From: JAHECE01 sp963780675
GTDB taxonomy: Bacteria > Actinomycetota > Actinomycetes > Actinomycetales > JAHECE01
Direction: 5' to 3'
NCBI GenBank assembly: GCA_963780675.1
Contig: CAWACR010000008.1
Span: 124,001 to 188,000, forward strand
DNA length: 64,000 bases
The position numbers were made by a program, and so were the translations under genes. Below, piece after piece: positions 51,241-60,377 of this stretch; within the stretch, counting starts at the first letter, position 1, and each line of letters starts with the position of its first letter. The notes beneath the pieces were generated by a model, which was not told where the DNA came from, did no database searches, and saw nothing but the letters and a program-made list of their open reading frames with translations.

Positions 51241-52719
51241 TCAGGCGGTGACACCCTCCTCGATCCGCCGACCGATCTCGGCGTCGATGTTCGTCCAGTA
51301 CTGGAAGGCGCGCTGGAGCACGTCGCCGGTGACGCCGCCCTTGAGGTGCGAGGACGACGTTGTGGACGAGCTCGTCGCGGCCGGCGTCGTCGAACACCTC
51401 CCGGACGAGGACCCCCGCCTGGAAGTAGTCGTCGTCCTCGGCGGACGCACCGTGGCGGCCGAGCGGACCAGGTCGCCGTCGACCTCCCAGCTGTCGTCGG
51501 CCGGGCCGGTCAGGTCGGAGAACGGGCGGCCCTCCGTGTTGGGTGCGTACGGGGTCCGGGTGGTCGGGACGTCGTAGGCCATCGGGCCGTCGAACGTGTA
51601 GGTGGTCACGTCCACCTTGGGCCGGTTCACGGGGAGCTGGAGGTAGTTCGGCCCCGATGCGGTGGCGGTGGGTGTCGGCGTAGGAGAAGACGCGGCCGAG
51701 CAGCATCTTGTCCGGGGAGAAGCCGATGCCCGGAACCAGCGCGGAGGGCTCGAAGGCCGCCTGCTCGATCTGGGCGAAGAAGTTGGACGGGTTGCGGTTC
51801 AGGGTGAGGGTGCCGACCTTGATGCGCGGGTAGTCCTTGCTTGGCCAGATCGTCTTGGTGACGTCGAACGGGTTGACCCGGTACGTCTTGGCGTCCTCGT
51901 AGGGCATCACCTGGACGTAGAGCGTCCACCTCGGGAAGTCTCCGCGGTCGATCGCGTCGTATGAGGTCGCGGCGGTGGACGTCGGCGTCGACGCCGGCCA
52001 GGCGCTCGGCCTCCTCGGCGCTGAGGCCCTGGACGCCCTGCTCGGAGAGGAAGTGGTACTTGACCCAGAACTTCTCGCCGGCGGCGTTGATCCACATGTA
52101 GGTGTGGGAGCCGTACCCGTTCATGTGCCGGTAGCGTCGCCGGGATGCCCGCGGTCGCCCAACAGGTAGGTCACCTGGTGGGCGGACTCGGGGTTGAGGG
52201 TCCAGAAGTCCCACTGCATGTTGTCGTCGCGCAGGCCGGTGTCGGCGCGGCGCTTCTGGGAGCGGATGAAGTGCGGGAACTTCATCGCGTCGCGGATGAA
52301 GAAGATCGGGGTGTTGTTGCCGACGAGGTCGTAGTTGCCCTCGCTGGTGTAGAACTTCAGCGCGAAGCCGCGCGGGTCGCGCCAGGTGTCGGGCGATGCC
52401 CATGCTCACCGGCCACCGTGGAGAAGCGCAGCAGCATCTCGGTCGAGGCGCCGGGCTGGAAGAGCGCGGCCTTGGTGTAGGCCGAGACGTCCTCCGTGGT
52501 CTCGAAGACACCGAAGGCGCCGGAGCCCTTGGCGTGCACGTCGCGCTCGGGGACGCGCTCGCGGTCGAAGTGCGCCATCTGCTCGATGAAGTGGACGTCG
52601 TGGAGCACGGTGGGGCCGTCGGGGCCGACCGTGAGGGAGTTGCGGTCGCTCGGCGCCGGAGCGCCGAAGCCGGTGGTCGATCCGGTCGGGACCGCTCCTG
52701 CGGGCAGCTGCTCGGACAT
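51241..52719 (-). pseudogene. katA: Heme catalase katA, disrupted by many single-base insertions
   Basis: A complete clade-3-type catalase can be traced from ATG 52719 (SDRNSLTVGPDGPTVLHDVHFIEQMAHFDRERVPERDVHAKGSG) to the C-terminal FQYWTNIDAEIGRRIEEGV, but only by changing frame at least six times. The lesions lie near 52400 (two), 52135-52145 (two), 51960, 51655, about 51450 and 51345. At all but the 51450 site, where two readings are possible, removing an extra base restores the expected residues, e.g. GGG(c)ATCCCG for GIP, CTC(a)TACGAC for LYD, and GTC(c)TCGCAC for VSH. Conserved catalase stretches on both sides of each lesion remain perfect. It follows furA by 14 bp with AAGGAGA, the typical furA-katA arrangement. 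Neighbouring genes are clean. Either very recent decay or a local sequencing problem. Confidence 0.88.
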
Positions 52720-52733
52720 GGGTCTCCTTCGAG

Positions 52734-53162
52734 TCAGGCGGACTGGGTGGACAGGCATGAGGGGCAGGTGCCCCAGTAGATGACCTCGGCCTCGTCGATC
52801 CGGAAGCCGTGGTCCTCGCGGGCCTCGAGGCAGGGGGCCGGGCCGGCGCTGCACGCGACGTCGAGCATCAGGCCGCACCGGCGGCATACGAGGTGGTGGT
52901 GGTTGTCGCCGACGTCGATCTCGTAGCGAGCCGGGGCACCTGCCGGCTCGACCCTTCGCAGGATCCGCGCCTCGGTCAGCGCGTGCAGCACGTCGTAGAC
53001 GGCCTGGGTCGAGATCGTCCCGAGGCGGGCGCGGACCCCGGACCGAACCTGGTCCGCGTCCGCGTGCGGCCGCTCGCGGAGTTCTCGGAGCACGGCGAGG
53101 CGCGGGCTCGTCACCCGGAGGCGGGCTGCCCGCAGCAGCGCGGTGTCGTCATCGTTTGTCAT
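52734..53162 (-). CDS. furA: Fur-family regulator FurA/CatR
   Basis: 142-residue Fur-family repressor. The winged helix is RLRVTSPRLAVLRELRERPHADADQVRSGV. The dimer/metal part has IDVGDNHHHLVCRRCGLMLDV (His-His-His and CxxC) and a second GTCPSCL pair for structural zinc. Located immediately upstream of katA on the same strand, it is expected to repress katA and itself until peroxide oxidises it. ATG 53162 is preferred because a promoter fits right before it; longer in-frame starts lack homology. Intact, unlike katA. Confidence 0.92.
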   Translation of the reverse strand: MTNDDDTALLRAARLRVTSPRLAVLRELRERPHADADQVRSGVRARLGTISTQAVYDVLHALTEARILRRVEPAGAPARYEIDVGDNHHHLVCRRCGLMLDVACSAGPAPCLEAREDHGFRIDEAEVIYWGTCPSCLSTQSA

Positions 53163-53171
53163 GACGACCCG

Positions 53172-53200
53172 ATCGTCGCGGACAGTCTGGAGTAAGTCAA
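53172..53200 (-). promoter_or_regulatory. Probable furA-katA promoter, nearly leaderless
   Basis: On the minus strand TTGACT (53195-53200) and GACGAT (53172-53177) are 17 bp apart, putting the transcript start within a few bases of ATG 53162. An AT-richer stretch with repeated GAGAC (53201-53225) overlaps the upstream side, where FurA-type operators usually lie. The rest of the 278-bp gap to 53440 holds only the LexA box. Confidence 0.42.
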
Positions 53201-53416
53201 GATATGGAGTCTCCGTATTGTCTCCGGACGCGGCGAGCCGATCGAGCCGTGTGCGCTGAGGCCACGACGACATGATCCTCACCGGCTGACCGTCGCTCGG
53301 CCCGAATGGCACCCCGACATCTCCCCCGCGCCCAGGAACGCGATGCGCTTCGGCTCCTGCGGGGCCGGCGGGTTGTCCACAGGTCGGGTGGTGGGGGTTG
53401 CGATGTCGGCGGCGCG

Positions 53417-53432
53417 TCGTACACTTGTTCGA
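53417..53432 (+). promoter_or_regulatory. LexA/SOS box upstream of the second DUF222-HNH gene
   Basis: TCGTACACTTGTTCGA differs by one base from TCGAAC-N4-GTTCGA. It shares 15 of 16 bases with the box at 6681-6696, including the same deviation (TCGTAC). It is 8 bp before ATG 53441. Confidence 0.72.
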
Positions 53433-53440
53433 GTCAGGTG

Positions 53441-54973
53441 ATGGTGCTGGTCACGGGCTCGGAACCGGGGGTGGTGGGAGTGGGCGAGGACGACGCCGCA
53501 CGCTTCCCGGGTGCGCTCGCTGTGGTCAGGGTGGCCGATCGCCTCGCTGACCTCGTCAGTGAGCTCGCGTCCTGCCCCGTGACGGACCTGGCCGAGCCCG
53601 ACGCCTCGCGGGTGCACGCCGTGCTGCGCCGGGTCGTGGACACCGTCGGGATCGTCCAGGCGAAGGTGCTGGCCCGGGTAGAGGCCGACGGCCGGTGGGC
53701 CACCACGCCCGCCGGCCGCGGGGCCCGGGACCTCGAAGGGTGGCTGACGACGGAGTCGGGCGGCTCACGGGCCGGGGCACGCAGGCAGACCCGCCTGGCC
53801 CGCACCCTGCAGGACGAGGCCGTACCCGGCCTCGCGGACGCGGTCACCGCCGGTGGGGTGTCGCTGGAGCACGCCGACGTCCTGACCCGCCTGGGCCCGA
53901 CGACCCCGGCCCGCCGCGACGCCCTGACCGGCTCCGACCCGGGCACGAACGCCGCGTTCCTGCTCGCCCAGGCGGGCGAGCTCGGGGTGGAGGAGTTCAC
54001 CAAGGAAGTCAAGCGGTGGGCCGCGAAGCTCGACCCCGACGCCGACGAACGCGGCCACCGCGACGCGAGCGCGAAGACGTCCTGCGTCCTGGCCCCCCGC
54101 GATGACGGGGTGGCGATGTCGGCGTTCCTGACGGCCGTGGACGGGGCCGCGTTCGACGCCGCCCTGACCGCCGTCGCCGGTGTCCCCGCCGCCGACGACC
54201 CCCGCAACCACGCCCAACGGATGGGCGCCGCCCTGGGGGACATGGCCCGCCTCGTCCTGGACCAGGGCCTGGCCGCGGGGTCCTCCGGCGGGTTCCGCCC
54301 CCACCTGTCCGTCCACGTGTCCCTGGACACCCTCATCGCCCAGGTCGAGGCGTTGACCTCCACGCACAGCGCCGAGACCGGGGCCCGCGGCGCCGCCGCC
54401 TACCCCAGCATCCCGCCCGGCTGGGAAGCCGCGGTCCTGGCCGACGGCACCCCCATCCCCGCCTCCGTCCTGGCGCGCCTGGCGTGCGACGCCGAAGTCT
54501 CCCGGGTGGTCTTCGGGCCCGACTCCCAAGTCCTGGACGTCGGGCGCCACGAACGCCTCTACACCCGCGCCCTGCGCCGCGCCGTCATCGCCCGCGACCG
54601 GCACTGCGCCTACCCCGGCTGCGACCGGCCCCCCAGATTCGGCGAAATCCACCACATCCGGCACTGGGCCGCCCACGGCGGCGAAACCTCCATCACCAAC
54701 GGAGTCCTCCTGTGCTGGCACCACCACGACGTCGCCCACACCCACCACCTACGCATCCACCGCAACCACACCCACACCCGATGGGACTTCACCCACACCG
54801 ACGGCACCCCCATCCCCCACCCCAGCAACCGGCATTCGGGACAACCCAGCCGAGGAGCACCCCCACCCACCGACGCCGGGAACGATCCGCCCCGGGACGA
54901 GACGAGTGGACCACCGCGACGAACCGGGGATGGAGGCGATCACGATGCCGACACGCTCTTCGACGTCGCCTGA
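53441..54973 (+). CDS. DUF222 and HNH-endonuclease domain protein (13E12-repeat family)
   Basis: 510-residue second member of the family. The DUF222 half contains GRWATTPAGRGARDLEGWL, LQDEAVPGLADAVTAGGVSLEHADVLTRL and FDAALTAVAGVPAADDPRN. The HNH half contains ARDRHCAYPGCDRPPRFGEIHHIRHWAAHGGE and LLCWHHHDVAHTHHLRIHRN. Zinc cysteines and catalytic histidines are intact. ATG 53441 is chosen from the close SOS box; the transcript may be leaderless, and downstream GTGs cannot be excluded. It lies next to the furA-katA unit rather than in the heme island. Confidence 0.85.
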   Translation: MVLVTGSEPGVVGVGEDDAARFPGALAVVRVADRLADLVSELASCPVTDLAEPDASRVHAVLRRVVDTVGIVQAKVLARVEADGRWATTPAGRGARDLEGWLTTESGGSRAGARRQTRLARTLQDEAVPGLADAVTAGGVSLEHADVLTRLGPTTPARRDALTGSDPGTNAAFLLAQAGELGVEEFTKEVKRWAAKLDPDADERGHRDASAKTSCVLAPRDDGVAMSAFLTAVDGAAFDAALTAVAGVPAADDPRNHAQRMGAALGDMARLVLDQGLAAGSSGGFRPHLSVHVSLDTLIAQVEALTSTHSAETGARGAAAYPSIPPGWEAAVLADGTPIPASVLARLACDAEVSRVVFGPDSQVLDVGRHERLYTRALRRAVIARDRHCAYPGCDRPPRFGEIHHIRHWAAHGGETSITNGVLLCWHHHDVAHTHHLRIHRNHTHTRWDFTHTDGTPIPHPSNRHSGQPSRGAPPPTDAGNDPPRDETSGPPRRTGDGGDHDADTLFDVA

Positions 54974-55092
54974 GGACGAGATCGGCCCCACGGCGTCGAA
55001 CAGGACGGGCGGCGTGCCCGGCACGTTCTCAGTCGCCTCCCAGGCCGCCGAGCTAGCGTGCTGTCCACACCGAGCGAAGGGACTCCTCACGC

Positions 55093-55455
55093 ATGTCGAT
55101 TCCGAGCGACACCCCGCCCCCGGGCGCTGTCCACCGGTGCCCGAAGTGCGCCGGCACCATGCGCACCTACGAGCGCAACGGCATCCATCTCGAGCAGTGC
55201 GACACGTGCCGCGGGATCTTCCTCGACTTCGGCGAGCTCGAGGCGCTGACCCAGCTCGAGGCTCGGGTCGCCCAGCAGGCCGCACCCGCCTACCAGCCGG
55301 CCCCCGCCCCGTACCAGCACGTTCCACCCGCTTACCAGCAGCAGCCGGCTCCGCCCTACCAGCAGGCGCCTCCAGGCTACGGACCGGCCTGGGGTCACCA
55401 CGGCTCGCACACCTACCGCAAGGGTGGGTTCGGGAGGCTGTTCTTCTCGTCCTGA
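55093..55455 (+). CDS. TFIIB-type zinc-ribbon protein with Pro/Gln/Tyr-rich tail
   Basis: 120-residue protein. An N-terminal zf-TFIIB ribbon HRCPKCAGTMRTYERNGIHLEQCDTCRGIFLDFGEL holds two CxxC pairs. The low-complexity tail is built from AYQPAPAPYQHVPPAYQQ-like repeats, then HHGSHTYRKGGFGRLFFSS. Such proteins are common and uncharacterised; the ribbon may bind zinc and nucleic acid or protein. ATG 55093 is chosen; the 119 bp upstream to the HNH stop hold no signal I trust. Confidence 0.85.
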   Translation: MSIPSDTPPPGAVHRCPKCAGTMRTYERNGIHLEQCDTCRGIFLDFGELEALTQLEARVAQQAAPAYQPAPAPYQHVPPAYQQQPAPPYQQAPPGYGPAWGHHGSHTYRKGGFGRLFFSS

Positions 55456-55489
55456 GCAGGCCCGGCGTCCAGAGCACCCACCCGCGATC

Positions 55490-55545
55490 GGCCAGCGGGC
55501 AGCCTTCAGGACGGACCGGCCAGCGGGCAGCCTTCAGGACGGACC
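55490..55545. repeat. 28-bp perfect tandem duplication
   Basis: GGCCAGCGGGCAGCCTTCAG plus eight more bases (55490-55517) is repeated exactly at 55518-55545. The second copy contains the stop codon and last codons of the convergent phosphotransferase gene. If the first copy is the duplicate, the gene end was unaffected. Confidence 0.93.
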
Positions 55546-56577
55546 GGCGAGGGCCCGGCACAGGTCCACGAGGCTCTCGTCGACGTCATCCAGGGGTCGC
55601 GCCTGCTCGATCGCTCGTCGGACGACAGCCGCGGCACCCTGCACGACGCCCGCTCGCGCCACCGCGTCCAGCGCAGGCCACGGCTCTGCCGGGGCCGGTG
55701 GGAGGGCCGGCCCGCCGGCTGCCCGGTAGGCGTCAAGGAGGGTCTGCCACTCGGTCGCCGGCAGAATCCCGGCAGCCATCAGCGCCGCCGGGCGGGCGAA
55801 GTCCCAGGCGGGATCCCCGAGCCCGAGGTCGTCGGCATCGATCAGGCGCCACGCGTCTGCCTCGCGGCCGCCGTCCCGAGCGAGCCGGCCCATCTGGCCC
55901 AGGTGCCAGTCGCCGTGAACCACCGTGACAGGGCGCCCCCGCGGACTCGGCTCCCAGGCCTCGGCCGGCAGGGAGGCGGCCGCTCTCTCGATCACGGCAC
56001 GCGCCGCGGCATGGTCTGGCGAGGGGGCCGACGCCGCCACCCGGCCCGCAGCCGCCGCGGCCAATCCCGCGAGCGCGCGTTTCAGCCGCGAGACCGCGCC
56101 ATGGGGTGGCAGGCCGGCGTCCTCCGGGAGCGGCCGCGAATGCAGCCGTGCCAGCAGCTCCCCCGCCCGGGCCCAGGGCACGCCGTCGGGGTCACGGGCG
56201 ACCGTCTCGACGAGCGGCCACACGCTGGCGAGCCGCGCGCCCGGCCCCGGTCCCGGCCCCGGTCCCGGCCCCGGTCCCGGCCCCGCAGGATCCACCGGGG
56301 CGCCGTCGTCGTCCGCCTCGAAGGAAAGGACGACCAGGTCGAGGTCCACGGGAACGAGGAGGCAGTCCTGCCAGGCCGGATCGCCGAAGAGGCGAACCCG
56401 GGCCGCGAGGGTCCGCTGGTCGGTCCCCGCGCAGTGCAGCTTCACCACCACCTCGCCGGCGACGGCGATCAGCGCGCCGGAGGACGTCGGCCGGGCGACG
56501 ACGTCACCGGCGGGCACGCCCCCGCGGTCCGCGGCAAGGCGGACGACCGCGTCCACCACCTCCCGCCCCTCGCTCAC
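55534..56577 (-). CDS. Aminoglycoside-phosphotransferase-fold kinase
   Basis: 347-residue APH-family protein. VVVKLHCAG gives the ATP Lys, VVHGDWHLGQMG the catalytic Asp loop, and LIDADDLGLGDPAWDFA the metal-binding Asp (DFG equivalent). A (GP)n stretch of 13-14 residues encoded by GGTCCCGGCCCC repeats (56236-56283) is inserted between the lobes. The substrate is unknown; most such chromosomal genes phosphorylate small metabolites rather than drugs. ATG 56577 is the clear start. It lies 47 bp after the ABC-F gene on the same strand. Confidence 0.88.
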   Translation of the reverse strand: MSEGREVVDAVVRLAADRGGVPAGDVVARPTSSGALIAVAGEVVVKLHCAGTDQRTLAARVRLFGDPAWQDCLLVPVDLDLVVLSFEADDDGAPVDPAGPGPGPGPGPGPGPGARLASVWPLVETVARDPDGVPWARAGELLARLHSRPLPEDAGLPPHGAVSRLKRALAGLAAAAAGRVAASAPSPDHAAARAVIERAAASLPAEAWEPSPRGRPVTVVHGDWHLGQMGRLARDGGREADAWRLIDADDLGLGDPAWDFARPAALMAAGILPATEWQTLLDAYRAAGGPALPPAPAEPWPALDAVARAGVVQGAAAVVRRAIEQARPLDDVDESLVDLCRALAGPS

Positions 56578-56624
56578 GACGTCAGCATGCCCGTCCGGGG
56601 AGCACGACGACGACCGGGCGTCGG

Positions 56625-58271
56625 TCAGTCCGCCCGCACCTCGATGACCTGCCCGCCCTCGACGTGCCAGCGCCGCGTCAGCCGCACGGTCTCGAGCATC
56701 CGACGGTCGTGGGTCACGAGGAGCACGGTCCCGTCGAAGGAGTCCATCGCCTGTTCGAGCTGCTCGATCGCGGGGAGGTCGAGGTGGTTGGTCGGCTCGT
56801 CGAGGACGAGGAGGTTGACCCCGCGCGCCTGGAGGAGCGCCAGCGCCGCCCGCGTCCGCTCGCCGGGCGAGAGCGACGCCGCGATACGCCCCACGTGGTT
56901 CACCCCGAGCCCGAACTTCGCCAGCAGGGTGCGCACGTCCGCGGTGGGCCAGTCCGGCACCTCGCGCGCGAACGCCACCTGGAGCGGTTCGTCGCCCTCG
57001 AAGGCTGCGCGCGCCTGGTCCACCTCACCCACCACCACGCCCGAGCCGACACTCACCGCGCCCGACGACGGCGCCAGCCGACCCAGCAGCAGCGCGAGCA
57101 GGGTGGATTTCCCTGACCCGTTGGGCCCGGTCACCGCGACGCGGTCCCGCAGGTCCAGCTGCAGGTCCACCGGCCCGAGCGTGAAGTCCCCCCGCCGCGC
57201 CGTCGCCGCCCGCGCGACCGCCACCACGTCCCCCGACCGGGGGGCCGCCGCGATCGTGAACTGCAGACGCCACTCCTTGCGCGGCTCCTCCACGGTCTCA
57301 AGCCGTTCCATGAGGCGCTCGGTCTGGCGGGCCTTCGCGGCCTGTTTCTCCGTGGACTCGGCCCGGAACTTGCGCCCCACCTTGTCGTTGTCCGTGGCCT
57401 TTCGACGGGCGTTCTTCACGCCCTTCTCCATCCACGCGCGCTGACGGCGCGCGCGGGCCTCGAGCTCGGAGCGGCGGGCCGCGTACTCCTCGTACGCCTC
57501 CCGCGCCTGGCGCCGGGTGACCGACCGCTCCTCCAGGTAGGCCTCGTAGCCGCCGCCGTAGGTGGCGATGCGCTCGAGGCTGCGGTCGATCTCGACGACC
57601 GTGGTCACGGTGCGGGCGAGGAACTCCCGGTCGTGGCTCACCACGACCACCGGCGCCGTCAGCCCCGCGACGAAGTCCTCGAGCCGGTCCAGGCCGTCGG
57701 AGTCCAGGTCGTTGGTCGGCTCGTCCAGCAGGTAGGCGTCGTAGCGGGACAGGAGCAGCGCCGCGAGCGACACCCGGGCCGCTTGACCGCCGGAGAGCGT
57801 CGCCACCTCGCGGTCGAGGTCCACCGTGAGCCCGAGGTCGTCCGCGGTGACCGCCAGCCGTTCGTCCAGGTCGGCGCCCCCGAGCGCGAGCCACGACTCC
57901 AGCGCCTCGGCGTAGGCGTCGTCCGCGCCCGGCGTGCCGTCCGCCAGGGCGTGCGCGGCCTCGTCCATCGCGCTCGCCGCCTCGGCCACGCCGGTGCGGC
58001 GCTCCAGCTGCGCCCGGATCGTCTCCCCGTCGGCCCGCTCGGGCTCCTGGGCGAGGAACCCGAGGTGCGCCGTCCTGGGCGCCACCGTGACCGTGCCCGC
58101 GTCCGGGCGCCGCAAACGGGCGAGGATGCGCAACAGCGTGGACTTGCCCGCGCCGTTCGGGCCGACCAGGCCGATGACGTCGCCCGGCGCCACCACCAGG
58201 TCGAGCCCCGAGAACAGCTCACGGTCACCGTGCCCGGCGGCCACTGCGCGGGCCTGGATCGTCGCACTCAC
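56625..58271 (-). CDS. ABC-F family ATPase
   Basis: About 548 residues with two ABC modules and no membrane part. Walker A is GPNGAGKST and GPNGSGKST, the signatures are LSGGQ and LSPGE, and Walker B is LLDEPTNDLD and VLDEPTNHLD. The inter-domain linker is highly charged (RRQRAWMEKGVKNARRKATDNDKVGRK), as in ABC-F proteins that act on the ribosome. Some members give resistance to ribosome-targeting antibiotics; most are housekeeping translation factors. GTG 58271 is used; GTG 58277 adds two residues. Confidence 0.94.
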   Translation of the reverse strand: MSATIQARAVAAGHGDRELFSGLDLVVAPGDVIGLVGPNGAGKSTLLRILARLRRPDAGTVTVAPRTAHLGFLAQEPERADGETIRAQLERRTGVAEAASAMDEAAHALADGTPGADDAYAEALESWLALGGADLDERLAVTADDLGLTVDLDREVATLSGGQAARVSLAALLLSRYDAYLLDEPTNDLDSDGLDRLEDFVAGLTAPVVVVSHDREFLARTVTTVVEIDRSLERIATYGGGYEAYLEERSVTRRQAREAYEEYAARRSELEARARRQRAWMEKGVKNARRKATDNDKVGRKFRAESTEKQAAKARQTERLMERLETVEEPRKEWRLQFTIAAAPRSGDVVAVARAATARRGDFTLGPVDLQLDLRDRVAVTGPNGSGKSTLLALLLGRLAPSSGAVSVGSGVVVGEVDQARAAFEGDEPLQVAFAREVPDWPTADVRTLLAKFGLGVNHVGRIAASLSPGERTRAALALLQARGVNLLVLDEPTNHLDLPAIEQLEQAMDSFDGTVLLVTHDRRMLETVRLTRRWHVEGGQVIEVRAD

Positions 58272-58404
58272 GCGCACCAGTGTCCGGCACGGGCGCCGCG
58301 ACGAGCGAACCCATTCCCCGCCCCGCCGCGGGCGTGCGGGGGCGGGGAGCGCCCTCGTCGCCGTGGGGACCGGGGGCCTTCGTCGTCCCGCCTATCCTGA
58401 CGTC

Positions 58405-59148
58405 GTGCTGGCCGTGGTCGCCGCGATGCGCGAGGAGCTCGACGCGCTCCTTCACGTCCTGGAGCCCGACGACGACGCCCCCGCCACCGTCGCCGGGCGG
58501 CGCTTCCACCGCGGTCGCCTCGAGGGCGTCGACGTGGTGCTGACGCTCGCGGGCATCGGCAAGGTGGCCGGCGCGACCACGGCGTCGCTCCTGCTCGACC
58601 GGTTCGACGTCGACGGTCTCGTCTTCACCGGCACGGCCGGGGGCCTCGCCACAAACGTGCAGGTGGGGGACGTGCTGATCGCGCGGGAGCTCCTCCAGCA
58701 CGACCTCGACGCCTCGCCCCTCTTCCCCCGCTGGGAGGTGCCGCTGACGGGCCGCGCACGTTTCCCGACCGACGCGCGGCTCACCGACGCCCTCGCCGAG
58801 GCGAGTCGCGCCGTCGTCACCTCACCGCCACCCCGCCTGCGCTCCTTCGGCCTGCAGGCGCCCCGGCTGCACGAGGGGCTCGTGATCAGCGGCGACACCT
58901 TCGTCTCGAGCGCCCGCGCGAGCGCAGACCTGCGGAAGTCGCTTCCCGAGGCCCTCGCCGTCGAGATGGAGGGCGCGGCGGTCGCCCAGGTGTGCCACGA
59001 CTTCGCCCGCCCGTTCGCCGTGCTGCGCACGGTCTCGGATCGCGCCGACGACGACGCCCACGTGGACTTCGGGCGCTTCGTCGCCGAGGTGGCGGCCGAG
59101 TATGCGCGCGACGTCGTGCTCGGCGCGTTGCGACTCCTGGGGCGCTGA
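58405..59148 (+). CDS. 5'-methylthioadenosine/S-adenosylhomocysteine nucleosidase
   Basis: 247-residue MTAN. LAVVAAMREELDALL is the start motif with the general-acid-region Glu, VFTGTAGGLATNVQVGDVLIA the phosphorylase-fold loop, and VEMEGAAVAQV with Glu189 binds ribose. Asp212 in TVSDRADDD is the catalytic acid. It cleaves MTA and SAH to recycle adenine and keep SAM-dependent methylation going. GTG 58405 directly follows a TATCCT -10, so the transcript is probably leaderless. Confidence 0.94.
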   Translation: MLAVVAAMREELDALLHVLEPDDDAPATVAGRRFHRGRLEGVDVVLTLAGIGKVAGATTASLLLDRFDVDGLVFTGTAGGLATNVQVGDVLIARELLQHDLDASPLFPRWEVPLTGRARFPTDARLTDALAEASRAVVTSPPPRLRSFGLQAPRLHEGLVISGDTFVSSARASADLRKSLPEALAVEMEGAAVAQVCHDFARPFAVLRTVSDRADDDAHVDFGRFVAEVAAEYARDVVLGALRLLGR

Positions 59149-59237
59149 CCGGCTGCCCGCGCCCACAGCACGGCCCCACAGCACGGCCCCACAGCGATCC
59201 ATAGGGCGCAGCCGGACGGCGCGCCCCACGCCGCCGC

Positions 59238-60284
59238 TCACACGTCCGGCGCGCACTCCCCCTGGCCGAGCAGCGAGAGACCGGTGAGGTCGCCCGCCTG
59301 GTAGGTGCCGATGGTCGACGTGACCGGGTTCATCAGCTGGCTCGGGTCATCCAGGTGATCGAGCCCGGCAAGGTGGCCGAGCTCATGGCGCAAGATCGCC
59401 AGCCACCCGGGCTCCGACCCCGGCCCGCCGGTGAACGCGAGGTCGGCGCCGTCGAGGTAGACGGCCCCCGAGGTGAGGAACCACTCCCCGCTGCGCACCC
59501 CCTTGGCCCGGTACGTGTAGGTCACGCCCGCGGTGTCGCCCGTCACGAAGGGGACCACCGAGGCGTCGGTGACCGCGATGAGGACCGGCGCCCAGCGGTC
59601 TCCGTACTCCTCGGGCAGGTAGGCCGGGCGCTGCTCGGTCGGCGCCTCCGCCGTCGTGCCGTCGAACGTGAACACCAGGCCCGTCGCGGCCGCGAGCGTG
59701 GCCATCTCGGCCCGGACCGTGTCCGCGAAGCCCGACGGCGCGCCCTGTTCGTTGACCACGTAGTGCACCGGGCGACACGGGGACCACGCCACCGGTGAGA
59801 CGCCGTCGTCCTGGAGGGCGGCGAAGCCGTGCGCGGGGTCGGGGTCGGCGACGCTCACCGGTGGGGCGAGCCGCTCCTCGGCCTCCTCGTTCCCGACGGG
59901 CGGCGCCGTGCGCGGGCCCAGACGCTCCGGGACGGGCACGGCGACCGGGGCGAGCGGGTCGCGCTGCGCCAGGACGTCGTCGAGGGTCTGGTCGGCGCGG
60001 TCGGCGAGATCCGAATACGTGGTCGGGTCCGTGAGGGCCTCGAGGTCCCCCCGCGGGTCAGGGGCCTGCGTCCACCACAGCGCGCCCAGCACCAGGAGGA
60101 GGACCAGGAAGGTCGCGAGACCGCGCCCGCGCCGTCGTCGTCGCCTCGGGGGAGGTGCGTACGCGTCGTACGACAAGGTCCGCCACGTCGTGTCCGGGAG
60201 CGGGTTGCCGGCCGCGTCCCGCCAGACCCACTCCGGGACGCGCCCGCTGGGGGAGCGCGGGAGGTCGTCGGGCGGGATGCTCAC
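59238..60284 (-). CDS. Membrane-anchored matrixin-like zinc metallopeptidase
   Basis: 348-residue protein. A short cytoplasmic N-terminus with a poly-Arg stretch precedes one membrane helix (about 57-72, FLVLLLVLGALWWTQ), then an extracellular linker and a metzincin domain. The zinc site is HELGHLAGLDH (300-310), followed by the Met-turn QLMNP. A CRPVHYVVN beta strand and YRAKGVRSGEW precede it. The arrangement fits M10-like peptidases acting at the cell surface. GTG 60284 is the preferred start. Confidence 0.86.
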   Translation of the reverse strand: MSIPPDDLPRSPSGRVPEWVWRDAAGNPLPDTTWRTLSYDAYAPPPRRRRRRGRGLATFLVLLLVLGALWWTQAPDPRGDLEALTDPTTYSDLADRADQTLDDVLAQRDPLAPVAVPVPERLGPRTAPPVGNEEAEERLAPPVSVADPDPAHGFAALQDDGVSPVAWSPCRPVHYVVNEQGAPSGFADTVRAEMATLAAATGLVFTFDGTTAEAPTEQRPAYLPEEYGDRWAPVLIAVTDASVVPFVTGDTAGVTYTYRAKGVRSGEWFLTSGAVYLDGADLAFTGGPGSEPGWLAILRHELGHLAGLDHLDDPSQLMNPVTSTIGTYQAGDLTGLSLLGQGECAPDV

Positions 60285-60377
60285 GCGTCCGAGTATGCGC
60301 CTCGCCCCTGACAAGCACCGCCGACGACGGCGCCCGCCACCTCAGGGGCCGGGCACCCGGCCATGCGCCGCGCGGGG

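Noticed and set aside
51245..52783. Plus-strand frames opposite katA
   Set aside because: They are shadows of the catalase coding sequence. The minus-strand fragments join into one recognisable catalase.
54974..55092. Promoter or attachment site between the DUF222-HNH gene and the zinc-ribbon gene
   Set aside because: No dyad, -10 element or direct repeat convincing enough was found.
59149..59237. CCCACAGCACGG repeats after the nucleosidase gene
   Set aside because: Only two to three short copies. Noted as low complexity and not treated as a functional element.
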